From: Corylus avellana
Lineage: Eukaryota; Streptophyta; Magnoliopsida; Fagales; Betulaceae
Direction: 5' to 3'
Assembly: GCF_901000735.1 (NCBI RefSeq)
Contig: NC_081542.1
Span: forward strand, 14,015,134-14,079,133
Length of the DNA: 64,000 bases
Shown piece by piece: positions 35,401-45,553 of the stretch. Under the pieces are notes generated by a model. That model was not told the origin of the DNA and ran no database searches. It was given only the letters and a program-made list of their open reading frames with translations. Both the position numbers and the translations under genes were made by a program. Each line of letters starts with the position of its first letter. Position 1 is the first letter of the stretch.

Positions 35401-38400
35401 ATAAGAATACATCATAAATGAATACAGAGAAAACATAAGTACTCCAATATGCACAACAGTGTAGAGAATACCTAAAAATATTGAAGGAAGAGAAAGAAGG
35501 AAAAGGAGTGTAGCTTTCAAATACTTGTGTAATGTGTCAAATATGAAATTGACACGATGGCTAATGCTGTGTCTTGACTTGTTTTCCAGAGAGGGAGAGA
35601 GAAAAAGGAAGAGATGTTTACCATGATATTCATGCCTCTTACAACACAAAAGAAAGAAAGTTGTAAGCGCTAACTTACCAAGAACAAATACAATAGTCCA
35701 GACCACAACGGTCCCAACTAATCCCCCAATCTCCATAAGGGATATAAATATGAATAAATAGTTCACTTCAAGTTAATTAGTATTCACTATTGAACCACTT
35801 TAACACTGATGAGTGTCCATTGATGGTCTGTCAGTTTGAGCAGGAATAACAAAACATTTGGGATGTCAATCTACACCTTGAGGAGTGCCATCGAGCCAAT
35901 CAGGCGTTTTGGGTGTATGAACGGTGCTGATCAGGAGGTTGTGGCCTTGCAGTGCAGATGTTGGTAGGTTTTCAACCAGGGAAACACAGAGGCAAGAGTC
36001 TAGTCTATGCTCAGTAGGTTTTCAGCAGATGACACTGACATACAGAAAGAGGCAAAGCGAGAGAGACAGAAAAGTGGATGAGAGAGAGAGGCAAAGGTTA
36101 GGGTTCGGAAAAATGCAAATAAGCTTGAAGCTCTAAATGAAAAATGTATTATTAAGTACTGTCGATTGGAAAGGTAATGACAAGGTTTCCAACACCTTAC
36201 CATCCAACCTCCTATTTGACACAACCAGATAAAACACTGGAAACCGACAAATTTCAGTTGGTTTTTGATCAGGTCGATCGACCAGATATTCACATCCAAG
36301 TCCCACCCTCAAAATTGTAAAAACATCTCGGGGTATCAAGTTCATTCTATGTGTCTACCATGCTCTTTAAAGGGTAGATGACACTTTCTGCCACAAACTA
36401 TCACCCATATACCATTTTCCCCCACAAACTACCACTCTTACATCATTCCCTATTTTGAAATTTGGGTGTCATTTTGCCCTCTCCATTCCCCCTCCGTCTA
36501 AATCAACCGTTGAATTGGATGGAAAAGTAAGTCAAATAACTAAATTGCCCTTGACAAACATGCTCATTTTACATGTTTAGATAAAAAAAAAATACTCTTA
36601 TCTTTGTGCTGGTAACCAACATAAGGTGTATTTCAAAATGAAATTGATGTTTTTTTATAACATTTAATACTCCTTTCTCAAGACATGGCAATTTACTCAT
36701 TGTGCATATTTTTCCATCCAACTTGAAGGTTGATTTGGACAAATAGGGTAAACTTCCACTGAAACTTCAAAAAGAAGTATGGGTTGTACTAATTTCAAGT
36801 TAAAATATATGGCAATAAATGGAACAGGGATGATAGTTTATGGGAAGAAAATATCATTTACCCAAAATAAGATACACAAAGATGCAGGCACATAAGCTAA
36901 CTTCAAGGAGGAAAATTGGATACCCACAGAACATGAGGCCAGTCCTATACACAGTATGCCAATTAAGTGACTAAATTCGTTATCCTTGACGCAATTTTTG
37001 AAGGTGCCTGCCTTGCTTCAGCTAGCTTTCATTATATATTGCCACGATGCCCACAAACTTGCTACTTTTTCATCAACGATATCCTTAATTTTTTTCAATA
37101 TTAGACATTCTACTACTCATCCATGAAAAATATTTACTTCAAATGTATTTCTATAGTGTTTAGAATATACGAAAAGACAAATTGCTTAGGAATGTAAAAT
37201 TCATGATTAATTAGTATGAGTGTATAGCACGCCAAATGTTAAATATTTATGATACAATCACCATAATGACTAGAAGGGCAATTGAAAAAACAAATATGTA
37301 CATGAAAATTTAATGTGGGACATGAAAAAAAAAAAAGATCAAAGCAAAGATGTCTTGTTCTGCTTAATCGGTTTGACTGTCTCGCTATCCCATTAGTTAA
37401 TTAGTCATAAGGTTTTCTTTAGCTCCTACTTCTAAGTTTTGGCTTCCCAAATCTGCTTCAACTTTTGAAGATCTAAATGATTCTCAACTTGTGGCTTCAT
37501 TTATGAGATTCAATGTATAGCGAGAAGGAATACATGATACATAAATCAATTGACATTTTGACATCAATGATGGAGTAGACAAGAAAAATTAAAATTAACA
37601 TCTTGTTTCTACAACAAAGAAGAAGGATATGATTAAACAAAAGAAAAATATTAGCATAAAACCTGGGTATCAAGAAGTATAATCCGTTCAGCAGATATCC
37701 TTGGTTCAATGCCCACAGTACAATGCCTTGCCATTGCCCTAGTATCTTCTGATTGTGTTGCAAATGGAGGTAGCATTCCTGTAAGCTAGTATACTATAGT
37801 TATCTTATTGAAGTACCTCATGGTGCTACTGCACATACTAAGTAAAACTTTTTTCTATAGATGAACAAAATTTTAATGCTTATTATCCACATATGAAGGA
37901 AACAAGACTGCAGCTGAATTGATTCTGAACTGTCACACAAACAGCAGCATGAAGCCTAAAAGATAATATTTCTAGACAAAATGGACAGATGGCGTACAGC
38001 ATTTTTTAAGGCATAGTTAGACAAGAACCCTTGGCAAGACAAAGATACAACTATACAGTAATACAAAAGGTTAAAGAGGATCATCCTCTCCATAACGCAG
38101 TACATATTAAGAAAGGCACAACACAGCCTAGTCAAAATATGCATTTAATTTTAGCCTTCAGTATGTGTTTGTTCCTTCCATGAGTGTCATTGACCATAGG
38201 GCAGAACTAGGTTGCAATTCCACAGCATAAACTTTTTTCCTCATCTTAGGTAGTGTTTTCATAAAAACTCAAAGTTGACGGAAACAAGAAATGTTTTCTT
38301 AAAAACCTAAAGAGAATGGTGGGATACTATTCCCTAGTCTAGGAGATGTGTTCAAAGGAAATGATACAAGGAAATGGAAACTACAATCCCATTCCATTCC

Positions 38401-40394
38401 CTCCTAAGCATCTCATTCAAAAGTTGATGGAATGCTTCATTCCCTTCATAGCATGCTGTTATTGAATTCCAATTCCATTTTGTTCTGACCAAAAATAAGG
38501 CGCCATTTTTCACCTGTTTTCCCACCTTGTTCTACAGTAGTGAATGGTAGCATCGATTTGGGCCCTTATTGGTTAATTAAAACACAATAAATAATAAAAA
38601 CTGCACAATCATTACTCACCAGGAGAGCTTGCATCAAATCCATAAAGCTCATTCATAATCACCGACTTGCCCACCCCAGTCGGACCAATCACTCCCACCA
38701 CCATAAAATCAGTATTCTCAGTTAGAAACTGCAAAATTAACACAAGTCATTAGGTTACTTCTATCTCATTCTTTAACAGTCTTTCTCTGTCTGTTTGGTT
38801 GCACAGAAACTGCATAGGCTAAAAAACATATGAGAGAGAGAGAGAGAGAGAGAGGAACAGTCATATTATCATCTTGAATCTCTGCTTTTTTTTCATATTT
38901 AAAACTGGGGAAAATTGCTTCAACTCAAGTGAGCAAAAGGCAACCAATTGGCTCACCTGAGATCATCATTTCTTTCTATAATTTTTTTTTTTTTTTAATG
39001 AAGAGGAAACCCTTCAAGGCAGGGCTACTTTGTGTACTCACCCATATCAGGTAAACCTCAGACACATGCAAAGCGCCCTCTCCATACGGATTGGGTAATA
39101 CTCCAACTTTACTAGTAGGCTAGCCCTAAAGAATTGTATGCACTCAAAGGGATTCGAACCTTAGTCTTGATGAAAATGCCACCAAGACCGAGGCCCTTAC
39201 CACTTGAGCTAACCCCTTTGGGGTTAAATATCAAACCAACAAAACATAAAGTTCAAAACTTTACCCAGTTGCTAAGAAAGATTTTGAAAATGAGAGAGGT
39301 TGCTAAGAAGTTCTTGAGGTTCATGGTGGGGGACGGAACTCAAATTCATCTACGGCTAGATAATTGGCATCTGGATGGTGTTGGTGGAGAAGGATGGCTA
39401 TAGGGTGGCTTATGACTCTAGAAGTAAACTGGATGCTAAACTATTTACAGTAATGCTTGGAAAAGAACAATTGTTCTACTAGCAATGATACTTGGGAAGA
39501 AATTCTTAGTAGAAGGCCTAAAGTGGAGTGGTGGAGACTGGTTTGTTTTCTTTACCTATTCGCAAGCGTTTATCATTTGACTTTATATTAGGAATGGTCT
39601 AACAACCGGAGAAAAAGGGGCGAGCTGGGGTTATAGAGGAGAGGTGCAATGTGTGTATTGCAGAAGTTGTATGGAATGTATTGAACCCTTGTTCTTTGAT
39701 TGTGGATATAGCAAAAGGTTATGGCAGGAACTAATGAGGAAAAACCTAGTGCTTGATCCTCCTTCTACTTGGCCTGAAATCATAAGAGCCTAAGGATAAA
39801 CATATGCAAACTATGCTGGAGTGCCGCTGTATCTCATCTTTGGAGACACTGGAATAACATTAGGCATGGTAAACTACCTCGAGCTGAAGAGAAAGAAACT
39901 GTTACATTATGTTGCTTGGGATGTAAGAAAATAGAATTAGGGGTATAGGAAAATTCAGGAGAAATGTGATGTGAATGTAAAAATCTCTATAAATTGGGTA
40001 TTACCCTTGAAATCTTAGCATTGACAGATTTGGTTGTATTGGTGTTTCCTTGGTGATCTAGCTTTAATGCTAGAGTGTGTGTGGTGTAGCTTTGTTTTGT
40101 GTTGATGAAATTTCATTCATCCAACAAAAAAAAAAAAAAAAAACTTTACCCCATTGTTTGGTTGCTGAGAAAAATGGGGGAAAATATATGAAATACGCAA
40201 TTTCAAGTTTTTAGGAATTTTTTTTTTTCAAAACAATTACACGTTCCTAGGCCACGGATTTTTTTTTTTTTTTTTTTTTTAATAATGACTGTCTGCATTG
40301 TGGGATAGGTATTTCTAATTACCAATAACGCGCTTAGATTAAAAGCTTGTAACTTTATTTAATTTCTTCAATTTTCTTCCATTATATATATAAG

Positions 40395-40425
<31 letters not shown>

Positions 40426-40658
40426 GGGAGAAAGCGATCGATGTGGAAGTCCCAGGAGTCAGAGAGGAGGTTGAGGGACCCGATTGAAGGAAGGCGGGAC
40501 CTAAGCGACGCCGTTTCATCATCGGTAGCGCCGCCACGTCCGAACTTGCCGGCAACCGGTCCGCCAGTGACCAGTCCGGGCTTTGCTAACAGGATCTTAG
40601 GAGGAGGTGGAGCCGAAGAGGGATTCGACGAACCGGTGCCGCCGGTAGACCCTGCCAT
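32454..40658 (-). CDS. SMG9: SMG9, nonsense-mediated mRNA decay factor (412 aa, 8 exons)
   Basis: SMG9 is a subunit of the SMG1-SMG8-SMG9 complex that controls UPF1 phosphorylation in nonsense-mediated decay. Exons in order: 40425-40658, 38620-38728, 37663-37778, 35271-35390, 34975-35064, 33826-33974, 33231-33498, 32454-32606. They total 1239 nt and every junction keeps phase. The N-terminus is Gly/Ser/Pro-rich, with PPPPKILLAKPGLVTGGP and SIGSLNLLSDSWDFHIDRFL. Exon 2 has the P-loop GPTGVGKS (residues 93-100). Exon 5 reads LLASVCHVLLVVSEGVHD, and exon 7 starts LADQDLSPRDF. The ATG at 40658 was chosen because MAGSTGG begins the conserved part; an upstream in-frame ATG at 40730 would add 24 residues rich in Arg/Glu. 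Intron 1 holds a SINE and a LINE. The donor of exon 1 (CCT|GTACTC) is weak and abuts a CT repeat. Confidence 0.92.
36372..36863. mobile_element. Foldback element in SMG9 intron 3
   Basis: The left end GGGTAGATGACACTTTCTG is mirrored by a right end whose reverse complement reads GGGTAAATGATATTTTCTTC. The inner arms contain ACAAACTATCA on one side and TGATAGTTTAT on the other. No 9-bp target duplication is visible, so it is an aged relative of the other GGG-ended foldbacks or another family. Confidence 0.6.
38982..39220 (-). mobile_element. tRNA-derived SINE in SMG9 intron 1
   Basis: On the minus strand it begins GGGGTTAGCTCAAGTGG, an A-box-like segment (39199-39216), followed by the B-box-like GGTTCGAATCCC (39149-39160). 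It ends in a poly(A) tract (38982-38996 as T on the plus strand). The A box, B box, non-tRNA body and A tail make a polymerase III SINE. No firm target-site duplication was found. It is not a functional tRNA gene, because the cloverleaf is not maintained. Confidence 0.7.
39267..40138 (+). mobile_element. 5'-truncated LINE with poly(A) tail in SMG9 intron 1
   Basis: The body carries broken pieces of a LINE 3' region; a zinc-finger reverse-transcriptase-associated segment (EPLFFDCGYSKRLWQEL) is readable around 39670-39740. It ends in a run of about 17 A. It is bounded by a direct repeat AAAACTTTACCC (39255-39266 and about 40139-40150), as expected for target-primed L1-type insertion. Stops and frameshifts make it non-coding. 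It lies antisense to SMG9. Confidence 0.8.
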
Positions 40659-40801
40659 TTGACGCCTTTCTCTCTCTCGGTCTCTCTTTCGTTCCCAAAA
40701 CCTCAATAAATCACTTTGCAGTTTGCACAAGGCTGTTGCGCCGCTTTCGGGTTTTAGGAATTATAAATAAATATAAAATTTTTCTACGTAAATAGGGAAT
40801 T

Positions 40802-40877
40802 TTGAGAATCTCTTATTACAAACAATTTGAGAGAATTTTGAAATTCTCTCAAATTGTTTGTAATAAGAGATTCTCAA
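40802..40877. repeat. Perfect palindrome, 37-bp arms with 2-bp centre
   Basis: 40802-40838 and 40841-40877 are exact reverse complements; TG (40839-40840) is the centre. The arm starts TTGAGAATCTCTTATTAC and ends TTTGAGAGAATTT. It lies about 145 bp upstream of the SMG9 start codon, in the probable promoter or 5' leader. The centre is too short for a normal microRNA loop. Confidence 0.9.
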
Positions 40878-40878
40878 T

Positions 40879-41329
40879 AACATATAAACATCTTCATTTG
40901 TTTCCACCGTTAAATGTAAATTATGTAATTGAAGACTCAAATTTAAAAATCTAAAAATTTTATATTTTAGAAAAACTAAGGAAATTCAAATCCTTTTATT
41001 TGTTCCAAATTAATGCGTCATTCTTTAATAAAAGGATACAAAAATGTACTTTGTGCCAAGACTATAAGACAAAATCAAAAAATTTGAAATTGTTTTTGTG
41101 TTTTTCTTTTCATTATTTCGAATTTTATTTTTGAAAAGCGGTGTATCTTCATTTCGAGTAATGCTAGGGCCAAATTTTTTATTTTCTTTTTATTCTTCCA
41201 AAGTTGATTTGTGATGAAATCATTATTAAATTTATGGTTCATTAAATTTTGATTTGATGATGATTTTAAAAATCACACAAACTTTAAGGAAAAAAAAAAA
41301 AAAAGGGTTCGCTTATGTTTTTATATTTA
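40879..41329. other. Intergenic, no supported gene
   Basis: AT-rich spacer between SMG9 and a decayed LINE; no coding or repeat structure was recognised apart from an A-rich tract near 41290-41304. Confidence 0.5.
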
Positions 41330-43696
41330 GGCTAGGAACCAATTTTTGAGTAAAGCTTATGACTGGGTGAAATTGAGGTTTTTGGAGGCAGTTAACGGCA
41401 TATGGATTTTGCAGTGCAATGTATTAATCTCATCATGATGTGTGTTAGTACAGCCAATTATATTGTTATTGTAAATGGTAGCCCTATAGGAAGGATTTAT
41501 CCAACTCGTGGGATACGACAGGGGGACGCAATTTCGCTATACTTATTTCTTCTCTGTGCAGAAGCTCTTAGTTCCCTCCTGTCTCGGGCTGATGGTGAGG
41601 GTTTCCTTTTGGGGTTTCCTGACGTTGAAGAAGGGACCTCGCCTCAACCATCTATTCTTCGCAAATGAAAATTTACTATTTTACAGAGCGGACCTTAGCC
41701 ACCAGAGGCGGTTGACAAAATTGTTGAGCACCTATGAGTAAGCCTCAGGCCAACGATTGAACCGAGAAAAAAATCACTATCTTTTTTAGTAGAAATACAC
41801 CCATAGAGGCCCTGCAACATATTCTGAAGGTTTCAGGGATCCCATAATTGCAGAGATATGACCCGTATCTAGGCTTGCCGGTCCTTGTTGGAAAGTCTAT
41901 AACCAAAGTGTTTCAGAACATCAAAGATCGAGTATAGAAGCACTTACAAGACTATAAATTGAAATTCCTCTCTCAGGCTGGTGAAGAGATCTTGTTAAAT
42001 GTGTCATTCAAGCTATACCAACATATAGCACGAGTGTATTTTTATTGCCAAAAGCACTATGCTCTTAAATCAATTCTTTAATGCAAAAGTTTTTGTGGGA
42101 TCATCAATCGAATGATTCACGCATTCAATAGATGAGTTGGGGGAGGTTGGGACTTCCTAAGACACGAGGGGGTATGGGTTTTAGAGATCTACATTGCTTT
42201 AATCAAGCTCTCCTAACCAAGCAATGCTCGAGATTAAGAAAAACGAATGACAGTCTCACCTCAAGGATCATGAAGGCCAAGTATTACCCGAGATGTTCCA
42301 TTCTCGAGGCATAAGTGGGCAACAAACCTTCTTTTGCATAGAGGAGTATCCACAGCACGTGCGGTCTTGTTAAAGGTGGTTTGATATGTAGAATTGGGCA
42401 TGGGTCCAATGTGAGAATTTGGGGTGAAAAATGGCTGCCTAGATACTTTTGTTCAATCTCCACGAAAATGCCTAGCAACTGACATGGCTGTTAGAGAGCT
42501 TATTGACCAAGACACACATTGATGGAAGCAAAATTTATTGGAGGAGATTTTTAGTCCATACGAAGTTAGGGTGATAAGGACCATTCCAATTAGCAATACT
42601 AACCAACCAGATGTACAAATTTGGAGGGGTACGGCTAAGTGAAATTTTTCGGTGAGCAGCACTTATCACCTTGACAAAGAACATGAAACCTATTATCAAG
42701 CTGAATGCTCAACACAAGCGGGAGAAAGTGTAATATGGCGAGGTATCCAGAAGTTGACTATCCCTAATGCCGGGAAAAATTTTATGTGGCTTGCCACAAT
42801 CTCTTGCCCACAAGAGACAATCCGGTTTGGTGAAAGGTTATTAATGATCCCTCGTGTCCAATATGTGGCTTAGCAGCAAAAACTACCTATCATATTCTAT
42901 GGGGTTGTCCCTCAGCAATGGACGTATAGGGTGCTAGCTAGGAATTTTTTTTCATAAATGTGACGGGGAAGAATTCATGCGATTCGTGGAAATTGCCCAG
43001 AAACTCTAGTTTTGACGGAATGCGCGGATCTATGAGGGACGCTTTACCCATCCAAATGAAATTGTATAAGGGGCTGCCAGTGTTGTAGAAGAGTTTCAAT
43101 AGGTTACACTAGCTAAAGCTGGAGTTTTTGCTGCTCGTGAGGATGGGAAAGAAAATTGGAAAAACCTCTAGAAGGTTGGTATAAAGTGAATTGTGATGCA
43201 ACAATTGATAACATGGGCGAATGGGAGTGGGTATTGTGGTGAGAGACCATGAAGGTAGAGTGAGAGCGGCTAGGAGTTTTATGAATATGGGTTCACTGGA
43301 GTCGATTGCCGTCGAGGCACTAGCAACTTTTTATGCGGCCAGTTTGTGCGAAGAAATTGGTCTCCACAGTATACTCTTGGAAGGTGATGCACACCTGGTG
43401 ATTGTTGCTCTAGAGGCTAAGGACCAGAATGGCAACACGTATGTTCATCTCGTGGAAGTTATGAGGTTGGTTTTGAGCTCTTTTCATATATGGCAGATTT
43501 GCCATTTGAGTAGGGATGCTAATAAGGCGGCTCATGGTTTAGTTAAGGAGGCCATAAGACATGTCAACGGCAGGGCTTGGATGGATGTTATTTCTAAATG
43601 TATTTGTGATATTGTTTTGATAGAGTAATCTCCTCTATTTGAATGATTGATATATGAGAATTCATAACCTTTTTTTTTTTAAAAAAAAAAAAAAAT
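41330..43696 (+). pseudogene. Decayed LINE: reverse transcriptase, zinc knuckle and RNase H remnants
   Basis: The LINE starts inside the reverse-transcriptase domain (KAYDWVKLRFLEAV near 41350). It continues with IVNGSPIGRIYPTRGIRQGDA (41470-41530), and the catalytic region is altered to FANENLLFY in place of the usual FADD-type motif. Near 42840-42925 CPICGLAAKTTYHILWGCPS gives the zinc-binding segment. The last 135-codon frame (43221-43628) is an RNase H-like domain: GVGIVVRDHEGRV, LLEGDAHLVIVAL and HLSRDANKAAHGL. It ends in an A-rich tail (43681-43696). Several frameshifts and stops separate the pieces. It is 5' truncated; no target-site duplication was seen. Confidence 0.88.
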
Positions 43697-43811
43697 GTAC
43701 GCAAGAATTAAGATTGAATGCAGCCCTTCACTCACATTTATTAAAAAAAATAAAAAATTAAAAAAAATAAATAGAGAGAGAGAGTTGCATTACCTTAAAA
43801 AAAACTTGGAG

Positions 43812-43974
43812 AGTGTTACGCTTACAAACAAATTTTACAAAAAAACTTTAATAAACTGATGTGGCACAATATGATTAGGTTTTTCAAAATTTGAACTTAT
43901 CTTATATCCAATCATGTTGTGCCACGTCAGTTTGTAAAAATTTTTCGTTAAAATTTATTTGTAAACCTAACATT
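43812..43974. mobile_element. Foldback MITE upstream of mTERF copy 1
   Basis: Left arm GTGTTACGCTTACAAACAAA...AAACTGATGTGGCACAA is mirrored by TTGTGCCACGTCAGTTT...TTTGTAAACCTAACATT. The arms are about 65 bp with mismatches. Confidence 0.7.
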
Positions 43975-44341
43975 AAAAAAAAAAAAGCAAGCTCGGACGC
44001 ACAAACATGAATTTTAAAACAAATTCAGTTTTTTGAGAATGAAATATCTCTCCCGAAAGTGTTTTCTGAGAATTATTCATTTTTTGCGGAGAAAACTTCG
44101 ATAATTGTAGTATTTTTCTTCAAAAGTAGAATACGAAAACGAATAACGACGAGGTATACAACATATGAGACTTCCCAAACGATCCTTCATATTCTGAAGC
44201 ACTGGAAGAATAGCTCAGAGGCGGCCATACCAGGATGGAATTTTGACATGTCCAGCTTATTGCCAACCCAGCCCTCGAGAGGATCTCTTGATAAACAAGA
44301 AGCGGTCTGAGACTGAGTGGGACAAATTCGGTGAGTCAACA

Positions 44342-45553
44342 ATGTTTGCTCTTCTATGTTCAAGACAGGTTGTATTACTCAAAGGTAGGAGGACCCAACT
44401 GGGGCTTTTTCAGCAAAATGCTTTCTTTATTCTAAAATCATTCACATCGATAGGATTATTTGAATCTAATGAAAGGCAAGAAGAAGAAAAACATTCTTTT
44501 ACAGTGTCTTACCTCATAAACTCATGCGGGTTGTCCCCAAAATCTGCTATTTTAGCATCCGAGAGGATGAACTTTGAGAACCCAGCGAGACCAGACTCGG
44601 TGCTTAATCTTCTCAAAGAGAATGGATTCACCAATACCCAGATCTCCAAACTTGTCAGGATTCATCCACTGTTGCTTTTATCTGATCCTGAGAAGACCCT
44701 TTTGCCCAAGATTGAGTTTTTCCGTTCTGTGGGGGTTTCGAGCTCTGCCCTCCCTGTGATCCTCTCTTCAAATCCAATGTTGTTAGCAAGAAGCTTAGAG
44801 AAACAGCTAATCCCCTGCTATGATTTCCTCAAGAGTGTGGTTCTTGTCAACGATAAAGTCCTTAAAGCTTTGAAGCGCTCACCACGGGCTTTTCAATATA
44901 ATGTGGCAAATAATATGGCTCCTAACATTGCACTTTTGAGACAACTTGGAGTGCCTCAATCTACCATTACTTTCTTGGTAAGTAATTATCCTTATGAGGC
45001 GTTTACTACGCATACTAGGTTTGTTGAGGCTGTCCATCAGGTTATGGAAATGGGATTCGATCCCTTGAAAACGGTGTTTGTCCTGGCAATCCAAGTGTTA
45101 GTGAAGATGCGTAAACCAGATTTGGAGTCAAAGATGGAGTTTTATATGAGGTGGGGTTGGTCTAAGGACATGGCCCTCTCTGCATTTAAAAGGTATCCAA
45201 ATTGTATGGTTTTATCAGAAGAGAAGATCACGAAAGCAATGGACTTCCTTATGAACAAAATGGGTTTGCCATCTGCTAATATTGCTAGAAATCCTAAAGT
45301 TCTATTTTACAGCTTGGAGAAGAGGATAATGCCTAGGTTTTCAGTTATTCAGATTTTACAAGCAAAGGGTTTGGTCAAGAATGATTTGTCCTCAGGATCT
45401 ATCATACTACCGAGTGAAAGGTGCTTTGTGGAGAAGTTTTTGATCAAATTTCAAGATGATGTTCCTGAACTGTTGAATGTGTATCAGGGTAAGATGGATC
45501 TTATCGAGGTTGGAAGTCAATCTCAGAATGTATGTGGTGCTAAAAAGTTGTAA
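44342..45553 (+). CDS. mTERF family protein, copy 1 (403 aa, intronless)
   Basis: Plant mitochondrial transcription termination factor family: tandem helical mTERF motifs that bind organelle nucleic acid and affect transcription, splicing or translation in mitochondria or plastids. The first 35 residues (MFALLCSRQVVLLKGRRTQ) are basic and hydroxyl-rich, fitting an organelle transit peptide. From about residue 55 come repeated motifs: FTVSYLINSCGLSPKSA, LLLLSDPEKTLLPKIEFF, LLARSLEKQLIPCYDFL, FLVSNYP, FKRYPNCMVLSEEKI and LFYSLEKRIMPRF. The regularly spaced Leu and Pro residues are typical. ATG at 44342 is preferred because MFALLCSRQ is shared by all three copies; no upstream in-frame ATG was found. 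Family and length are clear; the exact organelle is not. Confidence 0.9.
   Translation: MFALLCSRQVVLLKGRRTQLGLFQQNAFFILKSFTSIGLFESNERQEEEKHSFTVSYLINSCGLSPKSAILASERMNFENPARPDSVLNLLKENGFTNTQISKLVRIHPLLLLSDPEKTLLPKIEFFRSVGVSSSALPVILSSNPMLLARSLEKQLIPCYDFLKSVVLVNDKVLKALKRSPRAFQYNVANNMAPNIALLRQLGVPQSTITFLVSNYPYEAFTTHTRFVEAVHQVMEMGFDPLKTVFVLAIQVLVKMRKPDLESKMEFYMRWGWSKDMALSAFKRYPNCMVLSEEKITKAMDFLMNKMGLPSANIARNPKVLFYSLEKRIMPRFSVIQILQAKGLVKNDLSSGSIILPSERCFVEKFLIKFQDDVPELLNVYQGKMDLIEVGSQSQNVCGAKKL

Larger units (their letters stand above)
22032..35664. repeat. 6.7-kb direct repeat flanking a 100-N gap (probable unmerged contig overlap)
   Basis: 22032-28718 and 28819-35664 are nearly identical. The left contig stops at GAAAGAAAGTTGT beside the gap, and the same text at 35652-35664 continues into unique DNA. 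The right contig starts CTGATGATGATGC beside the gap, and that text at 22032 is preceded by unique DNA. That is the pattern of two contigs overlapping end to end. Differences include scattered substitutions, a MITE present only in the right copy, and about 60 bp missing from the right copy near 32697. Confidence 0.88.

Noticed and set aside
39149..39216. tRNA gene on the minus strand
   Set aside because: A and B boxes are present but the sequence does not fold as a tRNA and continues into a SINE body with a poly(A) tail.
40802..40877. MicroRNA precursor
   Set aside because: The 2-bp centre and perfect pairing do not fit a plant microRNA hairpin; without small-RNA data it is only a palindrome.
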